This document shows, piece after piece, positions 43,433 through 51,766 of a stretch of 64,000 bases of DNA. The stretch spans positions 1-64,000 of the forward strand of contig JAMLIB010000004.1 of NCBI GenBank assembly GCA_023954415.1. Reading direction: 5' to 3'. The first letter of the stretch is position 1; the number at the start of each line of letters is the position of its first letter. This stretch comes from Trueperaceae bacterium. GTDB lineage: Bacteria > Deinococcota > Deinococci > Deinococcales > Trueperaceae. The position numbers and the translations under genes are program-made. Below the pieces are notes generated by a model. That model saw only the letters and a list, made by a program, of their open reading frames with translations. It ran no database searches and was not told where the DNA came from.

Positions 43433-44116
43433 TCAATCATCCACGACGAAGTGGAAGATGCTGGCGCATACGACCAGGTAGACGAGGTCGAAGCCGCCGA
43501 GCAGCTGCACCCAGGAGAGGGCGAGGGGCACGTCGGCGCTGCCCATGAGCGCGGCCTCGGTCGCCCTGACCGCACCGAGCATGATGGGCACGATCACCGG
43601 GAACATGAGCACGGGGAGGAGCGCCTCGCGCGCCTGCAGGTTCGCCGTGAGCCCGGCGTAGAACGTGGCGATGATGGCCAGCCCGAGCGTGCCGAGGAGC
43701 AGCACGAGTCCGAGCAGCCACCAGGCGCTCGCCGGCGCGACGGCCCCGTAGAGGCCAAGGGCGATGGGCAGCATGAGCACGCCGAGCACGAAGAGGTAGA
43801 GCCAGCTCGCGGCGAGCTTGCCGAGGTAGACGGCCGCCCGGGACGCCGGCAGGAGGAGGAGCTGCTCGAAGGCCCCCTCCTCGAGGTCCGCCTGGAAGCT
43901 CTGGGCGGCGGCGATGACGCCGGCGAACGCCAGGGCCACCCACAGGACGCCGGGCGCCGCGCTACGCATGAGCTCCGGATCGCGCCCGAGCCCGAAGGCC
44001 ATCATCACGAGGGTTATCGCCGAGAAGAACAGGGTGGCCACCGTGGTGGCGCGCGAGCGGAGCTCCTGGCGGAAGTCCTTGCGCGCGACGGTCAGGGCCG
44101 CGATCAGGTCGTTCAT
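43433..44116 (-). CDS. ccmB: Heme exporter permease CcmB
   Basis: A 227-residue permease with six helices. The N-terminus has the CcmB-typical VARKDFRQELRSR amphipathic stretch, and FQADLEEGAFEQLLLLPASR follows the second helix. It forms the CcmAB ABC complex, which releases heme-loaded CcmE. The ATG at 44116 overlaps the ccmA stop (ATGA); the longer upstream frame is shadow. Confidence 0.93.
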   Translation of the reverse strand: MNDLIAALTVARKDFRQELRSRATTVATLFFSAITLVMMAFGLGRDPELMRSAAPGVLWVALAFAGVIAAAQSFQADLEEGAFEQLLLLPASRAAVYLGKLAASWLYLFVLGVLMLPIALGLYGAVAPASAWWLLGLVLLLGTLGLAIIATFYAGLTANLQAREALLPVLMFPVIVPIMLGAVRATEAALMGSADVPLALSWVQLLGGFDLVYLVVCASIFHFVVDD

Positions 44117-44898
44117 GCCCCGAACATCCGCAACGTCCCGCCCTTGAGCTCGATGACGGCGTCGGGGCCGAGGTGGTCGCGGTCGGACTCGTGCGAGGCC
44201 ATGAACACGGTGCGGCCCCTGGCCTTCGCGGCAGCGACGCACTCGTCCATGAGGCGCTTGCCGAGGTCGTCGAGCGCGGCGTACGGCTCGTCGAGGAGCC
44301 ACAGGTCGGGGTCGAGGAGGAGCAGGCGCGCGAGGCCGAGGCGCTTCTTCATGCCGCTCGAGTAGGTCCTCACGAGCTTGTCGGCCGCCTGCTCGAGGCC
44401 GACCCGCCCGAGCGCCGCGAGGTGCGTCGCCTCGGCGCGCGCCTTCCCGACCTCGGTTGGTTCCGCCTGCCCGGCCTCTGCGCGCGCGGAGCGACCGCGG
44501 CTGCCGCTCAGCTCGCGCAGGTCGTGACGCCCGGCCTCTGCGCGCGCGGAGCGCCCTGGCCGCCGCGGGGTGAGGGCGATGGCCAGCTCGAGGTTCTCGC
44601 GCCCGGTGAGCAGCGGGAAGCTGCCACCCATGACGGTCAGGAGCCCAAGCCGCGCCCTGGCCGCTGCGGCTTCGCGGGTCAGGTCGTGGCCGAAGACGAG
44701 CGCCTGGCCGCCGGCCGGTCTCAGGCGCGTGGCCAGCAGCCGGAGGAGTGTGGTCTTGCCCGTGCCGTTCGAGCCCCGCAGCACGACGAGCTTGCCGGGA
44801 GCGACCTCGAGGTCGATGCCCCGCAGGACGTACTCGCCGCCCATGCGCCGCGTGACTCCCTTGAGCTCGATAGCGAGTCCGTCCGCGCCGCCGCTCAT
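44113..44898 (-). CDS. ccmA: Heme exporter ATP-binding protein CcmA with an in-frame repeated insert
   Basis: A 261-residue ABC ATPase. Walker A is GSNGTGKTTLLR (~residue 41), the signature is YSSGMKKRLGLAR, and Walker B is LWLLDEPYAALD. Compared with usual CcmA (~200-210 residues) it carries extra sequence between the Q-loop region and the signature. This includes two copies of GRSARAEAG 20 residues apart in an Arg/Ala/Glu-rich segment. It powers the CcmB permease. Both ends overlap their neighbours by ATGA. Confidence 0.92.
   Translation of the reverse strand: MSGGADGLAIELKGVTRRMGGEYVLRGIDLEVAPGKLVVLRGSNGTGKTTLLRLLATRLRPAGGQALVFGHDLTREAAAARARLGLLTVMGGSFPLLTGRENLELAIALTPRRPGRSARAEAGRHDLRELSGSRGRSARAEAGQAEPTEVGKARAEATHLAALGRVGLEQAADKLVRTYSSGMKKRLGLARLLLLDPDLWLLDEPYAALDDLGKRLMDECVAAAKARGRTVFMASHESDRDHLGPDAVIELKGGTLRMFGA
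44469..44553 (-). repeat. 25-bp direct repeat inserted in ccmA, period 60 bp
   Basis: An identical 25-bp sequence (core CTCTGCGCGCGCGGAG) occurs at 44469-44493 and 44529-44553, exactly 60 bp apart, so both copies are read in the same frame. The core is nearly palindromic. The pattern suggests either a local duplication or a small palindromic element tolerated inside a coding sequence. Confidence 0.8.
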
Positions 44899-45599
44899 AG
44901 CTTGTCGAGGAGCCAGGCGGGCGTGATGTTGATGAGATAGCCGTTCAGGACCGTGTACAGGCCCGTCACCATCAGGATGCCGGCCACGAGGAGGAGCGCG
45001 CCCGCCACCCGCTCGACCCACGGCAGGAAGCGGCGGAAGCGCCGCGAGAAGCGCATGAACGGGTCGAGGAGGAGCGCGGCGGCCAGGAAGGGCACGGCGA
45101 GGCCGAGCGCGTATACGGCGAGCAGCCCGACGCCGGCGGTCAACGTGCCCGCGGCGCCCGCCATCGTGAGGATGGCGCCGAGGATCGGACCGATGCAAGG
45201 CGTCCAGCCCGCCGCGAACGCCATGCCGAGGAGCACGGCGCCCAACGGCGTGCGCGTCTCGCCCGAGTACTGCATGCGCGTGTCGCGGTAGAGCCAGGGC
45301 AGCTTGATGACCCCGAGCATCACGAGCCCGAAGAGGATCACGAGGACGCCGCCCCCGAGGGTGAGGGCCCGCTGGTTGGTGCGCAGGAGCGAGCCGAGCG
45401 CGCTGGCGCCGGCGCCTAACGCGATGAACACGAGCGAGAAGCCCAGCACGAAGGCCAGGGCGTTGCGGATGAGGACCGCCCGCTTGGCCTCGGCGCTGCC
45501 GCCCACGTACGCCAGGTAGGACGGCACGAGGGGCAGCACGCAAGGCGAGAGGAACGAGAGCACGCCCGCCGCGAACGCGACGCCGATGCCCGGCGTCAT
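44895..45599 (-). CDS. ccdA: Thiol-disulfide transporter CcdA
   Basis: A 234-residue six-helix DsbD-type membrane protein moving reducing equivalents from cytoplasmic thioredoxin to the periplasm. The redox cysteines lie in SFLSPCVLPLVPSYLAY (helix 1) and AAGWTPCIGPILGAIL (helix 4), the paired PC motifs of the family. It feeds CcmG and is first in the ccd-ccm gene run, with its stop overlapping the ccmA start. The 292-nt upstream gap has a minus-strand TATCAT (45742-45737), about 138 nt before the gene, without a good -35; on plus, TAACAT at 45827-45832 may serve the binding-protein gene. Confidence 0.93.
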   Translation of the reverse strand: MTPGIGVAFAAGVLSFLSPCVLPLVPSYLAYVGGSAEAKRAVLIRNALAFVLGFSLVFIALGAGASALGSLLRTNQRALTLGGGVLVILFGLVMLGVIKLPWLYRDTRMQYSGETRTPLGAVLLGMAFAAGWTPCIGPILGAILTMAGAAGTLTAGVGLLAVYALGLAVPFLAAALLLDPFMRFSRRFRRFLPWVERVAGALLLVAGILMVTGLYTVLNGYLINITPAWLLDKL

Positions 45600-45891
45600 G
45601 GCGCTCCGGCGGCCGCGCGGCGCAGGGCGCGCCGGCGGGCGCCTACCGGCCCCCGGGCGCGCCGCGGCTCGTGCGCCGGTCCGCGCCGGGGGTGGGCGGG
45701 TCTCGTGGAAAAGGTGGGGTCCATGGCGGCCCAAGCATGATACGAGACCCTCCGTCATCGGGGCGAGGACATTACTACCTCGCGGGGCTTCCCCAGCGGG
45801 TTCCCTCGCCGCCGGCGCGCGAGGGGTAACATGACGCCCTGACATTCTCACGGACCCGTCGCGCTGCGGCCGTCCGACCCGTGGAGGCTTC

Positions 45892-46932
45892 ATGTTCGCT
45901 CGCACGAGAAAGTTGTTCGCCGCGCTGCTGGTAGGCGCCCTGCTCCTCGGCGCCGCCGGCGCCCAAGACACGCACGGCATCGCGCCGCTCGACCCGGTCC
46001 AGAAGGTCCGCGTGGCGTACGTGCCGATCCTCAAGTTCGCCACGCTCTACGTCGCCGCCGACCGCGGGCTGTTCGCCCAGTACGGCCTCGACGTGGACCT
46101 CGAGTCCGTGGCTTCCGGCACCGAGGCCATCGCATTCCTCGAGCAGGGGCAGATCGACGTCGGCGGCATCGCCATCGTCACGTCGCTCTGGAACGGCTGG
46201 AACCAGGGGATCGACATCCGCGTCTTCGCCCCCGGCGGCCTCGAGCCGTTCGTCGACAGCCCGACCAAGGTGCTGGTGCGCAAGGACCTCTACGACTCCG
46301 GCGCCGTCACGGACGCCGGCGCCCTCAAGGGGCGCACGGTCGCGTTCGCCGGCGGCCCCGGCAGCGGCGGCGAGTACCTGACGGCCAAGGCGCTCGAGGC
46401 CCACGGCCTCACCATCCGCGACGTCGAGATCGTGTCGCTCGGCAACGCCGACATCCCGGCCGCGTTCGAGAACGGCTCCATCGACGCCGCCCTCCTCGGC
46501 TCCCCGTACGCCGATCAGGTGGAGGAGGCCCAGACGGCCGTCGCCATCGCGACCGACCTCGTCCCAGGGCTCATGACGGTCGCCTTCGTCGGCTCGGGCA
46601 AGTTCCTCAACGAGCGCCCCGACGCCGCCGAGCGCTTCGCGCTCGCGCTCCTCGACGCCGCGCGCCTGATGCAAGGAGACGACTACTACTCGCCCGAGAA
46701 CATCGCCGCCTACCTCCACTACGTGAACTCGACGGAGGACGCGATCGTCAACGGCACCCCCGTGCTCTACGACCCGAACCTGACCATCCCGGTCGAGGGC
46801 CTCGCCGACGTCGAGCGCGTGCACCGCGAGAACGGTCGTACCGACTACGAGACGCCCATCGACCTGAACGTCGTCATCTCGACGGTGTTCGCCGAGCGCG
46901 CCCTGGCCGCCGCCGGCACCTACCAGCCCTAG
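45892..46932 (+). CDS. ABC transporter substrate-binding protein, SsuA/TauA/ThiY-like
   Basis: A 346-residue exported binding protein. The signal peptide covers ~1-25 (ending GAAGAQ) and has no lipobox. The mature part has the NMT1/THI5-like two-lobe pattern: VRVAYVPILKFATLYVAADRG, the GTEAIAFLEQGQIDVGG segment, and a long C-terminal helix set. Relatives bind sulfonates, nitrate, taurine, riboflavin or thiamine precursors; sequence alone does not choose. GGAGG precedes the ATG. It heads a three-gene importer with the ATPase and permease downstream. Confidence 0.88.
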   Translation: MFARTRKLFAALLVGALLLGAAGAQDTHGIAPLDPVQKVRVAYVPILKFATLYVAADRGLFAQYGLDVDLESVASGTEAIAFLEQGQIDVGGIAIVTSLWNGWNQGIDIRVFAPGGLEPFVDSPTKVLVRKDLYDSGAVTDAGALKGRTVAFAGGPGSGGEYLTAKALEAHGLTIRDVEIVSLGNADIPAAFENGSIDAALLGSPYADQVEEAQTAVAIATDLVPGLMTVAFVGSGKFLNERPDAAERFALALLDAARLMQGDDYYSPENIAAYLHYVNSTEDAIVNGTPVLYDPNLTIPVEGLADVERVHRENGRTDYETPIDLNVVISTVFAERALAAAGTYQP

Positions 46933-46971
46933 GTCCGGCCCGCTCCTGAACGCACGCCGAGGCCGGCAGGC

Positions 46972-47754
46972 ATGACGCAGAAGATCGTCGCGCTCCAAGC
47001 GACGAAGAGGTACCCCTCGAAGGCGGGCATGGTCACCGCCCTCGAGGGGTTCGACCTCACGGTCGGCGAGGGCGAGTTCGTCTGCCTCGTCGGACCGTCG
47101 GGCTGCGGGAAGTCGACGTTCCTGCGCATCCTCGCCGGCCTGGACGACCTCACGGGCGGCGAGGCGCGCATCGTGCCGGGCGACGACCCGCGCCGGCCCC
47201 TAAACAACGTCGTCTTCCAGGAGTACGCGGTCTTCCCATGGAAGACGGTCCGCGACAACGTGGCGTTCGGCCTCCAGATGCGCGGGATCGGCAAGGCCGA
47301 GCGGTACGCCGTGGCGGAACGGTGGCTCACGAAGGTGGGCCTGAAGCGCTTCGCCGACTACTACCCGTCGCAGATCTCCGGCGGCATGAAGCAGCGCGTC
47401 TCGATAGCGCGCGCGCTGGCCAACGACCCGGAAGTCCTCCTGATGGACGAGCCGCTCGGCGCGCTCGACGCGCAGACGCGCGCCGTGCTGCAAGAGGAGC
47501 TCCTGCGCATCTGGGAGGAGACGCACAAGACGGTGCTGTACGTCACGCACTCCATCGAGGAGGCCGTGCTGCTCGGCGACAGGGTCGTGCTCATGACGGC
47601 CCACCCTGGCACGAAGAAGTCCGAGTTCGTCGTCGACCTCCCGCGGCCACGCGACCTCGCCACCACTTCGACGCCCGAGTTCGCTGCGCTCACGGGCGCC
47701 ATCTGGGAGGACCTCAGGGACGAGGTCAGGCGCGCCATGGAGGCCCAGGCGTGA
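46972..47754 (+). CDS. ABC transporter ATP-binding protein, SsuB/TauB-like
   Basis: A 260-residue ATPase. Walker A is GPSGCGKSTFLR, the Q-loop is VVFQEYAVFPWKTVRDNVAF, the signature is ISGGMKQRVSIARALA, Walker B is VLLMDEPLGALD, and the switch histidine is in YVTHSIEEA. The FPWKTV sequence after the Q-loop is characteristic of the nitrate/sulfonate/taurine group. Its stop overlaps the permease GTG (GTGA). Confidence 0.93.
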   Translation: MTQKIVALQATKRYPSKAGMVTALEGFDLTVGEGEFVCLVGPSGCGKSTFLRILAGLDDLTGGEARIVPGDDPRRPLNNVVFQEYAVFPWKTVRDNVAFGLQMRGIGKAERYAVAERWLTKVGLKRFADYYPSQISGGMKQRVSIARALANDPEVLLMDEPLGALDAQTRAVLQEELLRIWEETHKTVLYVTHSIEEAVLLGDRVVLMTAHPGTKKSEFVVDLPRPRDLATTSTPEFAALTGAIWEDLRDEVRRAMEAQA

Positions 47755-48803
47755 GCGCCGGGTCGCCGGTCGCCGGTAGAACAGGCGCGCGCGGCGCGGG
47801 TGCCTGGCTCACGCCCCTCGTGGTCCTCGCGGTCCTACTGGCCGCCGCCGGGCTCCTGGGCCTGTGGCGGTCGTGGTGGTGGGCGATCCTCGGGGCCGGC
47901 TTCGTGCTGGTCGTACTGGCCGCGGAAGGGGCCTCGCGCCGCCTGCCGTTCCGCTTGCAGACGCCCTTCGAGCGGGCGCTGGCCTGGCTCTTCCCCCTCC
48001 TCGTCCTGGCCGCCTGGGAGTGGCTGAGCACGAGCGGGGTGCTGAACCCGCGCTGGTTCCCACCACCGAGCCGCATCGTCGGGGCCCTCTGGGACCTGAC
48101 GGTCAACTACGACCGCTTCTCGGGCACCTCGCTCATCGGTCGCCCGTGGGTCATCCCCTCGCGCCTCGCCGAGCAGGGCTGGCCGGGCGTCGCGGCCCTC
48201 TTCGACGAGAGCCACGTGTGGGCCACGCTCTCGCGCGTCATCATCGGTTTCGTGCTTGGGGCCGTCCCCGCGCTCCTCGTCGGGATGGTCATGGGCCTCA
48301 ACCGCACCGTGCGCACCATGCTCGACTCGACGATGTCAGCCATCTACGTCCTGCCGAAGATCGCGATCTTCCCGATCCTCATGCTCGTGTTCCCAGACCC
48401 GTTCGGCGAGGGGCCGAAGGTGACGGTCGTCGCCATCTCGGCGTTCTTCCTCGTCGCCCTCTCGACCATGGCCGGGGTGCAGGGCATCGACAAGGTCCTG
48501 CTGCAGGCCGGCAGCAACTTCGGCGCCAACCGCTGGCAGATGCTCAGGCACGTCATCCTGCCAGGCGCCCTACCCATCGTCTTCAACGGCCTCAGGCTCG
48601 CGCTCGGCACGGCGCTCATCGTCATCGTGGCCGTGGAGTTCGTGCGCGCCAAGACGGGGGTCGGCTACCTCGTCTACTACCACTGGCAGGTTCTCGGCAC
48701 GCCCAAGATGTACGCGGCGCTGGTGGTCGTCATGGTGCTCGGGGTGGGCCTCACGGCGCTCCTGCAGCTCGTCGAGCGCCTGGTCATGCCGTGGCGCCGG
48801 TGA
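47751..48803 (+). CDS. ABC transporter permease, SsuC/TauC-like
   Basis: A 350-residue permease. The binding-protein-dependent domain (roughly residues 145-345) contains the EAA loop DKVLLQAGSNFGANRWQMLR and VILPGALPIVFNGLRLALG. An N-terminal extension with two extra hydrophobic segments (~18-62) makes it longer than the usual ~260 residues. I start at the GTG at 47751 overlapping the ATPase stop; upstream frame is shadow. After it, 98 nt to the convergent flippase gene contain only a weak CTGCCG/CGGCAG stem. Confidence 0.9.
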   Translation: MSAGSPVAGRTGARGAGAWLTPLVVLAVLLAAAGLLGLWRSWWWAILGAGFVLVVLAAEGASRRLPFRLQTPFERALAWLFPLLVLAAWEWLSTSGVLNPRWFPPPSRIVGALWDLTVNYDRFSGTSLIGRPWVIPSRLAEQGWPGVAALFDESHVWATLSRVIIGFVLGAVPALLVGMVMGLNRTVRTMLDSTMSAIYVLPKIAIFPILMLVFPDPFGEGPKVTVVAISAFFLVALSTMAGVQGIDKVLLQAGSNFGANRWQMLRHVILPGALPIVFNGLRLALGTALIVIVAVEFVRAKTGVGYLVYYHWQVLGTPKMYAALVVVMVLGVGLTALLQLVERLVMPWRR

Positions 48804-48901
48804 GGCCAGCGGCATGACCGCCGTGCCTCGGCGCCGCTAAGCGCAGCTGCCGTGCCGCGGCCCGGCAGGCCGACGGTATGCCCGCCGGCCCCGCTCAGGC
48901 G

Positions 48902-50014
48902 CTAGCCGGTCGGCGCGTCCGCGCCCGCGCCCGACCTCGCGCCTCGGCGCCAAGCCGCTCCGCTCAACACCGGACCTACGAGCATGCGCAAGTAGAACGT
49001 GAAGATGCGCCACGCGAGGATGGCGGCCGCCACGGGCGCGCGCGCCTTCGAGGCGTCGTCGACGGCGGCCACGATCACGGCCCCACCGGCCGGACCGCCA
49101 AGGTCCTCCGCGCGCTCCGGCTCCTGCTCCGCCACCGGCGCGGCGGTGGCGGTCGTGCTCCGGGTGCTCAGCCGCATGAGGCTGGCCGTGCCGAACTCGA
49201 GGAGCCCGACTCCGCCCGGGGTGGGGAAGAACGAGGACGCGACGGACGGCACCTGGGCGCTCGCCATGGTCGGGAGCAGCGGTGCCGCCGGCCGCATGGA
49301 GGCGACCATCACGTAGAACGTGAAGTAGGTGGTGAAGTACACGAGGAACGTCGCGGAGTGAAGCGCGCCCTGGAGCCGCAGCGGCGCGCGCTGCAGGCCG
49401 GTGCTCGCGCTCTCGACCCGCTCGAGGAAATCGGTCGCCTTGTCGCGCCACCGCCGCAGGCCGGGTAGCTGCATGGCGCTGGCGGCGAGGCCCGTCACCC
49501 AGCGCAGTCGGAAGATCAGCACCGCCACGACGAGCAGCGCGCAGACGAACGTGCCGATGGCCACCAGCTCGGGCCGGGCGTTGCCGAGTAGGCGCGTCGA
49601 GCGCCCGAGGACGAGGACGCTCACGGGGAAGGACCAGCCGAGGAACACGAGGTCGAGCGCCCAGACGCGGACGTTGATCGTCCACGCCGTCGCGGCCGGT
49701 ATACCGCCCGCGACGAGGGAGAACGCCACGGCCGGCGCCTGGCCGGCCGAGCTTGGCGTGATGGCCGCGCTCGTCAGGCCGAGGGCGTACGCTCGCAGCG
49801 CCGGCACGAAGCCGAGGTCGGCGCCGGCGTGGCGCGCCAGCCACCGTAACCGCAGTGCCCCGGACAGGTAGTTGAGGCACGCAAGCCCAAGGCCGCAGAG
49901 GTATGCCCAGTAGGGCACGCTCAGGGCCGTGCGGATGTTCTCCCCCAATGCCCAGAAGGTGATGCCGACGCTGCCGAGGCCTATGACGACGGCGATGACG
50001 ACGGCTCTGAACAC
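48902..50014 (-). CDS. Flippase-like membrane protein (UPF0104 / LPG synthase transmembrane family)
   Basis: A 370-residue integral membrane protein with about eight helices, related to the membrane part of MprF and to AglD. Landmarks are YLSGALRLRWLARHAG near residue 50, the conserved ITPSSAGQAPAVAFSLVAGGIP, and a late STPGGVGLLEFGT-like turn (FPTPGGVGLLEFG). These proteins are thought to flip or modify lipids. A ~40-residue Ala/Pro/Glu-rich insertion lies before the last helices. The GTG start has GAGGT ~5 nt upstream and is 13 nt after the GGDEF gene. Confidence 0.85.
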   Translation of the reverse strand: MFRAVVIAVVIGLGSVGITFWALGENIRTALSVPYWAYLCGLGLACLNYLSGALRLRWLARHAGADLGFVPALRAYALGLTSAAITPSSAGQAPAVAFSLVAGGIPAATAWTINVRVWALDLVFLGWSFPVSVLVLGRSTRLLGNARPELVAIGTFVCALLVVAVLIFRLRWVTGLAASAMQLPGLRRWRDKATDFLERVESASTGLQRAPLRLQGALHSATFLVYFTTYFTFYVMVASMRPAAPLLPTMASAQVPSVASSFFPTPGGVGLLEFGTASLMRLSTRSTTATAAPVAEQEPERAEDLGGPAGGAVIVAAVDDASKARAPVAAAILAWRIFTFYLRMLVGPVLSGAAWRRGARSGAGADAPTG

Positions 50015-50027
50015 GCGACCTCGGTGC

Positions 50028-51722
50028 CTAGGCGCCGACGCGGTTCTTGCCGAGACGCTTGGCTTCGTAGAGGTTCGTGTCTGCTCGCATCAGCACGGTC
50101 GACTGGTCGTCGAGCTCCTCGGAGGTCGCCACGCCCACGCTCACCGTCACGTAGAGGCGGTGGGCCTCCAGTGCCTTGCGCGGCACGACGTCGAGCACCT
50201 TGTTGGCTACCTCGACCGCCCCGTGCAAGTCCGTCTCCGGCAAGAGGATCACGAACTCCTCGCCCCCCAGCCGCGCGACGAGGTCGACCTCGCGCGTGCA
50301 CTCGACGAGCGCTTGCGCGGCCGTGCGGAGGACGGCGTCGCCGACGACGTGGGTGTAGGTGTCGTTGAGGCGCTTGAAGTCGTCCAGGTCGACCATCAAC
50401 AGGCTGAACGGGTGTCCGCCGCGGCGGAAGCGCAGGAGCTCGACCGACAGGGCGTCCTCGAACGCCCTGCGGTTGGGGACGCCGGTCAGGGAGTCGGTGC
50501 GCGAGAGGCGCTCGAGGTGGGCGGCCTGGGCCTCCAACTGCTCGTGCAGCTGGCGCAGGTCCGTGTAGGCGTGCGCCAACTCGACGTTGCGCAGCCGGTC
50601 GATCTCGCGGTCCTTGCGCATGCGCTCCACGTCGAACTGGACCTGCAGAAGTTGGGTCCTGCGGTCGGAGAGCCGCATGAGCGTCTGCTGGTTGAGCTCG
50701 AAGAAGCTCTCGAAGTGCGTCAGGGCCTCTTGCCACCGCCCGAGGCGCTTGAGGGCGTCGGCCATGGCCTTATGCGCGGCCGCCGCGTCCACCGGCGCGC
50801 CGCTCGCCGTGCTCCGCTCGAGGGCGTGCGCGAGTGGGACGAGCGCCAGCTCCGGCTGCCCGTGGGCGATGTACACGCGGCCGAGGCCGACGAGTGCCTG
50901 GCAGTCCGCCTGTTCCACCGACTCGCCCCTCAAGCTGATGCATTTCTCGAACGATCGGCGCGCCTCGTCCAGCTCCCCTTCCATGAGGCTCAGGTCGCCG
51001 AGGCCGAGCAGGGCGAAGCGCTTGCCGTAGTCGTCGGAACGCTCGAAGCACTCCTCGAGGGCGCGCCTGGCCGCCGCGCTGTCGTCGAGCTGCTGATGGG
51101 CGAGGCCGACGATACGCAGGGCGGTGGAGGTGTCGCGCACCGTGTGCCGCGAGACGGACGCCGCCTCGAGCCCGCGCTGCGCGTACTCGAGCGCCAGCTG
51201 CGGCTGGCCGAGGTCGAGGTAGACGCGCGCGATGCCGTTGAGCGGCCCCGCGACCGCGTGGGGCGCGGACCGTTCCAGGATGTCGAGAGCGGCGGAGTGG
51301 TGGGCGAGCGCGTGTTGATAGAGCCCCACGGCGTGGTGGCACCAGCCGAGGCCGACGGAGGCGAACGCCTCGCCGCTCTCGTCGCCGATGTGGCGCCTGA
51401 GGTGGGCCTCGAGCTGCGCCACCTGGAGGGACGCGAGGTAGTCGCTCCGCCGGAACAGGCTGATGGCCAGCGTCGTCGTCGCGTTCGCCAGGCTGGCCGC
51501 CGTCGCCGGATCCAGCTCCGCGACGCAGGCGTCCCACTCGCGCGGGTCCGCCGTCGGGTCGAGGCCGACGTGCGCCAAAGCCTCGCGGCCGTGGCGGATC
51601 GCCTCGTCGTAGTTGAACTCGTGGTTGGCCGCCGCCGCCGCTGCCGATAGTTCGCGCAAACGGGCTTCGGGTGGGAGCACGCTTTGCGTCATGACCGTGT
51701 GCCCGTCCTCCGCCTCTCCCAT
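50028..51722 (-). CDS. TPR-containing diguanylate cyclase (GGDEF domain)
   Basis: A 564-residue cytoplasmic signalling protein without membrane helices. Residues ~20-330 are tetratricopeptide-like repeats, a coiled-coil (~340-395, MRKDREIDRLRNVELAHAYT) follows, and the C-terminal ~165 residues are a GGDEF domain. The catalytic loop reads RLGGEEF, an active variant, so it should make cyclic di-GMP; DSLTGVPNRRAF marks the domain start. No inhibitory RxxD is evident. I use the ATG at 51722, with GGAAG just upstream; a second ATG at 51692 with GGAGG is possible. It lies between the dioxygenase and flippase-like genes. Confidence 0.9.
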   Translation of the reverse strand: MGEAEDGHTVMTQSVLPPEARLRELSAAAAAANHEFNYDEAIRHGREALAHVGLDPTADPREWDACVAELDPATAASLANATTTLAISLFRRSDYLASLQVAQLEAHLRRHIGDESGEAFASVGLGWCHHAVGLYQHALAHHSAALDILERSAPHAVAGPLNGIARVYLDLGQPQLALEYAQRGLEAASVSRHTVRDTSTALRIVGLAHQQLDDSAAARRALEECFERSDDYGKRFALLGLGDLSLMEGELDEARRSFEKCISLRGESVEQADCQALVGLGRVYIAHGQPELALVPLAHALERSTASGAPVDAAAAHKAMADALKRLGRWQEALTHFESFFELNQQTLMRLSDRRTQLLQVQFDVERMRKDREIDRLRNVELAHAYTDLRQLHEQLEAQAAHLERLSRTDSLTGVPNRRAFEDALSVELLRFRRGGHPFSLLMVDLDDFKRLNDTYTHVVGDAVLRTAAQALVECTREVDLVARLGGEEFVILLPETDLHGAVEVANKVLDVVPRKALEAHRLYVTVSVGVATSEELDDQSTVLMRADTNLYEAKRLGKNRVGA

Positions 51723-51766
51723 ATTTCTTCCTATTATGCCCGACCGGGAAGGCGCCGCGTCGCTGC

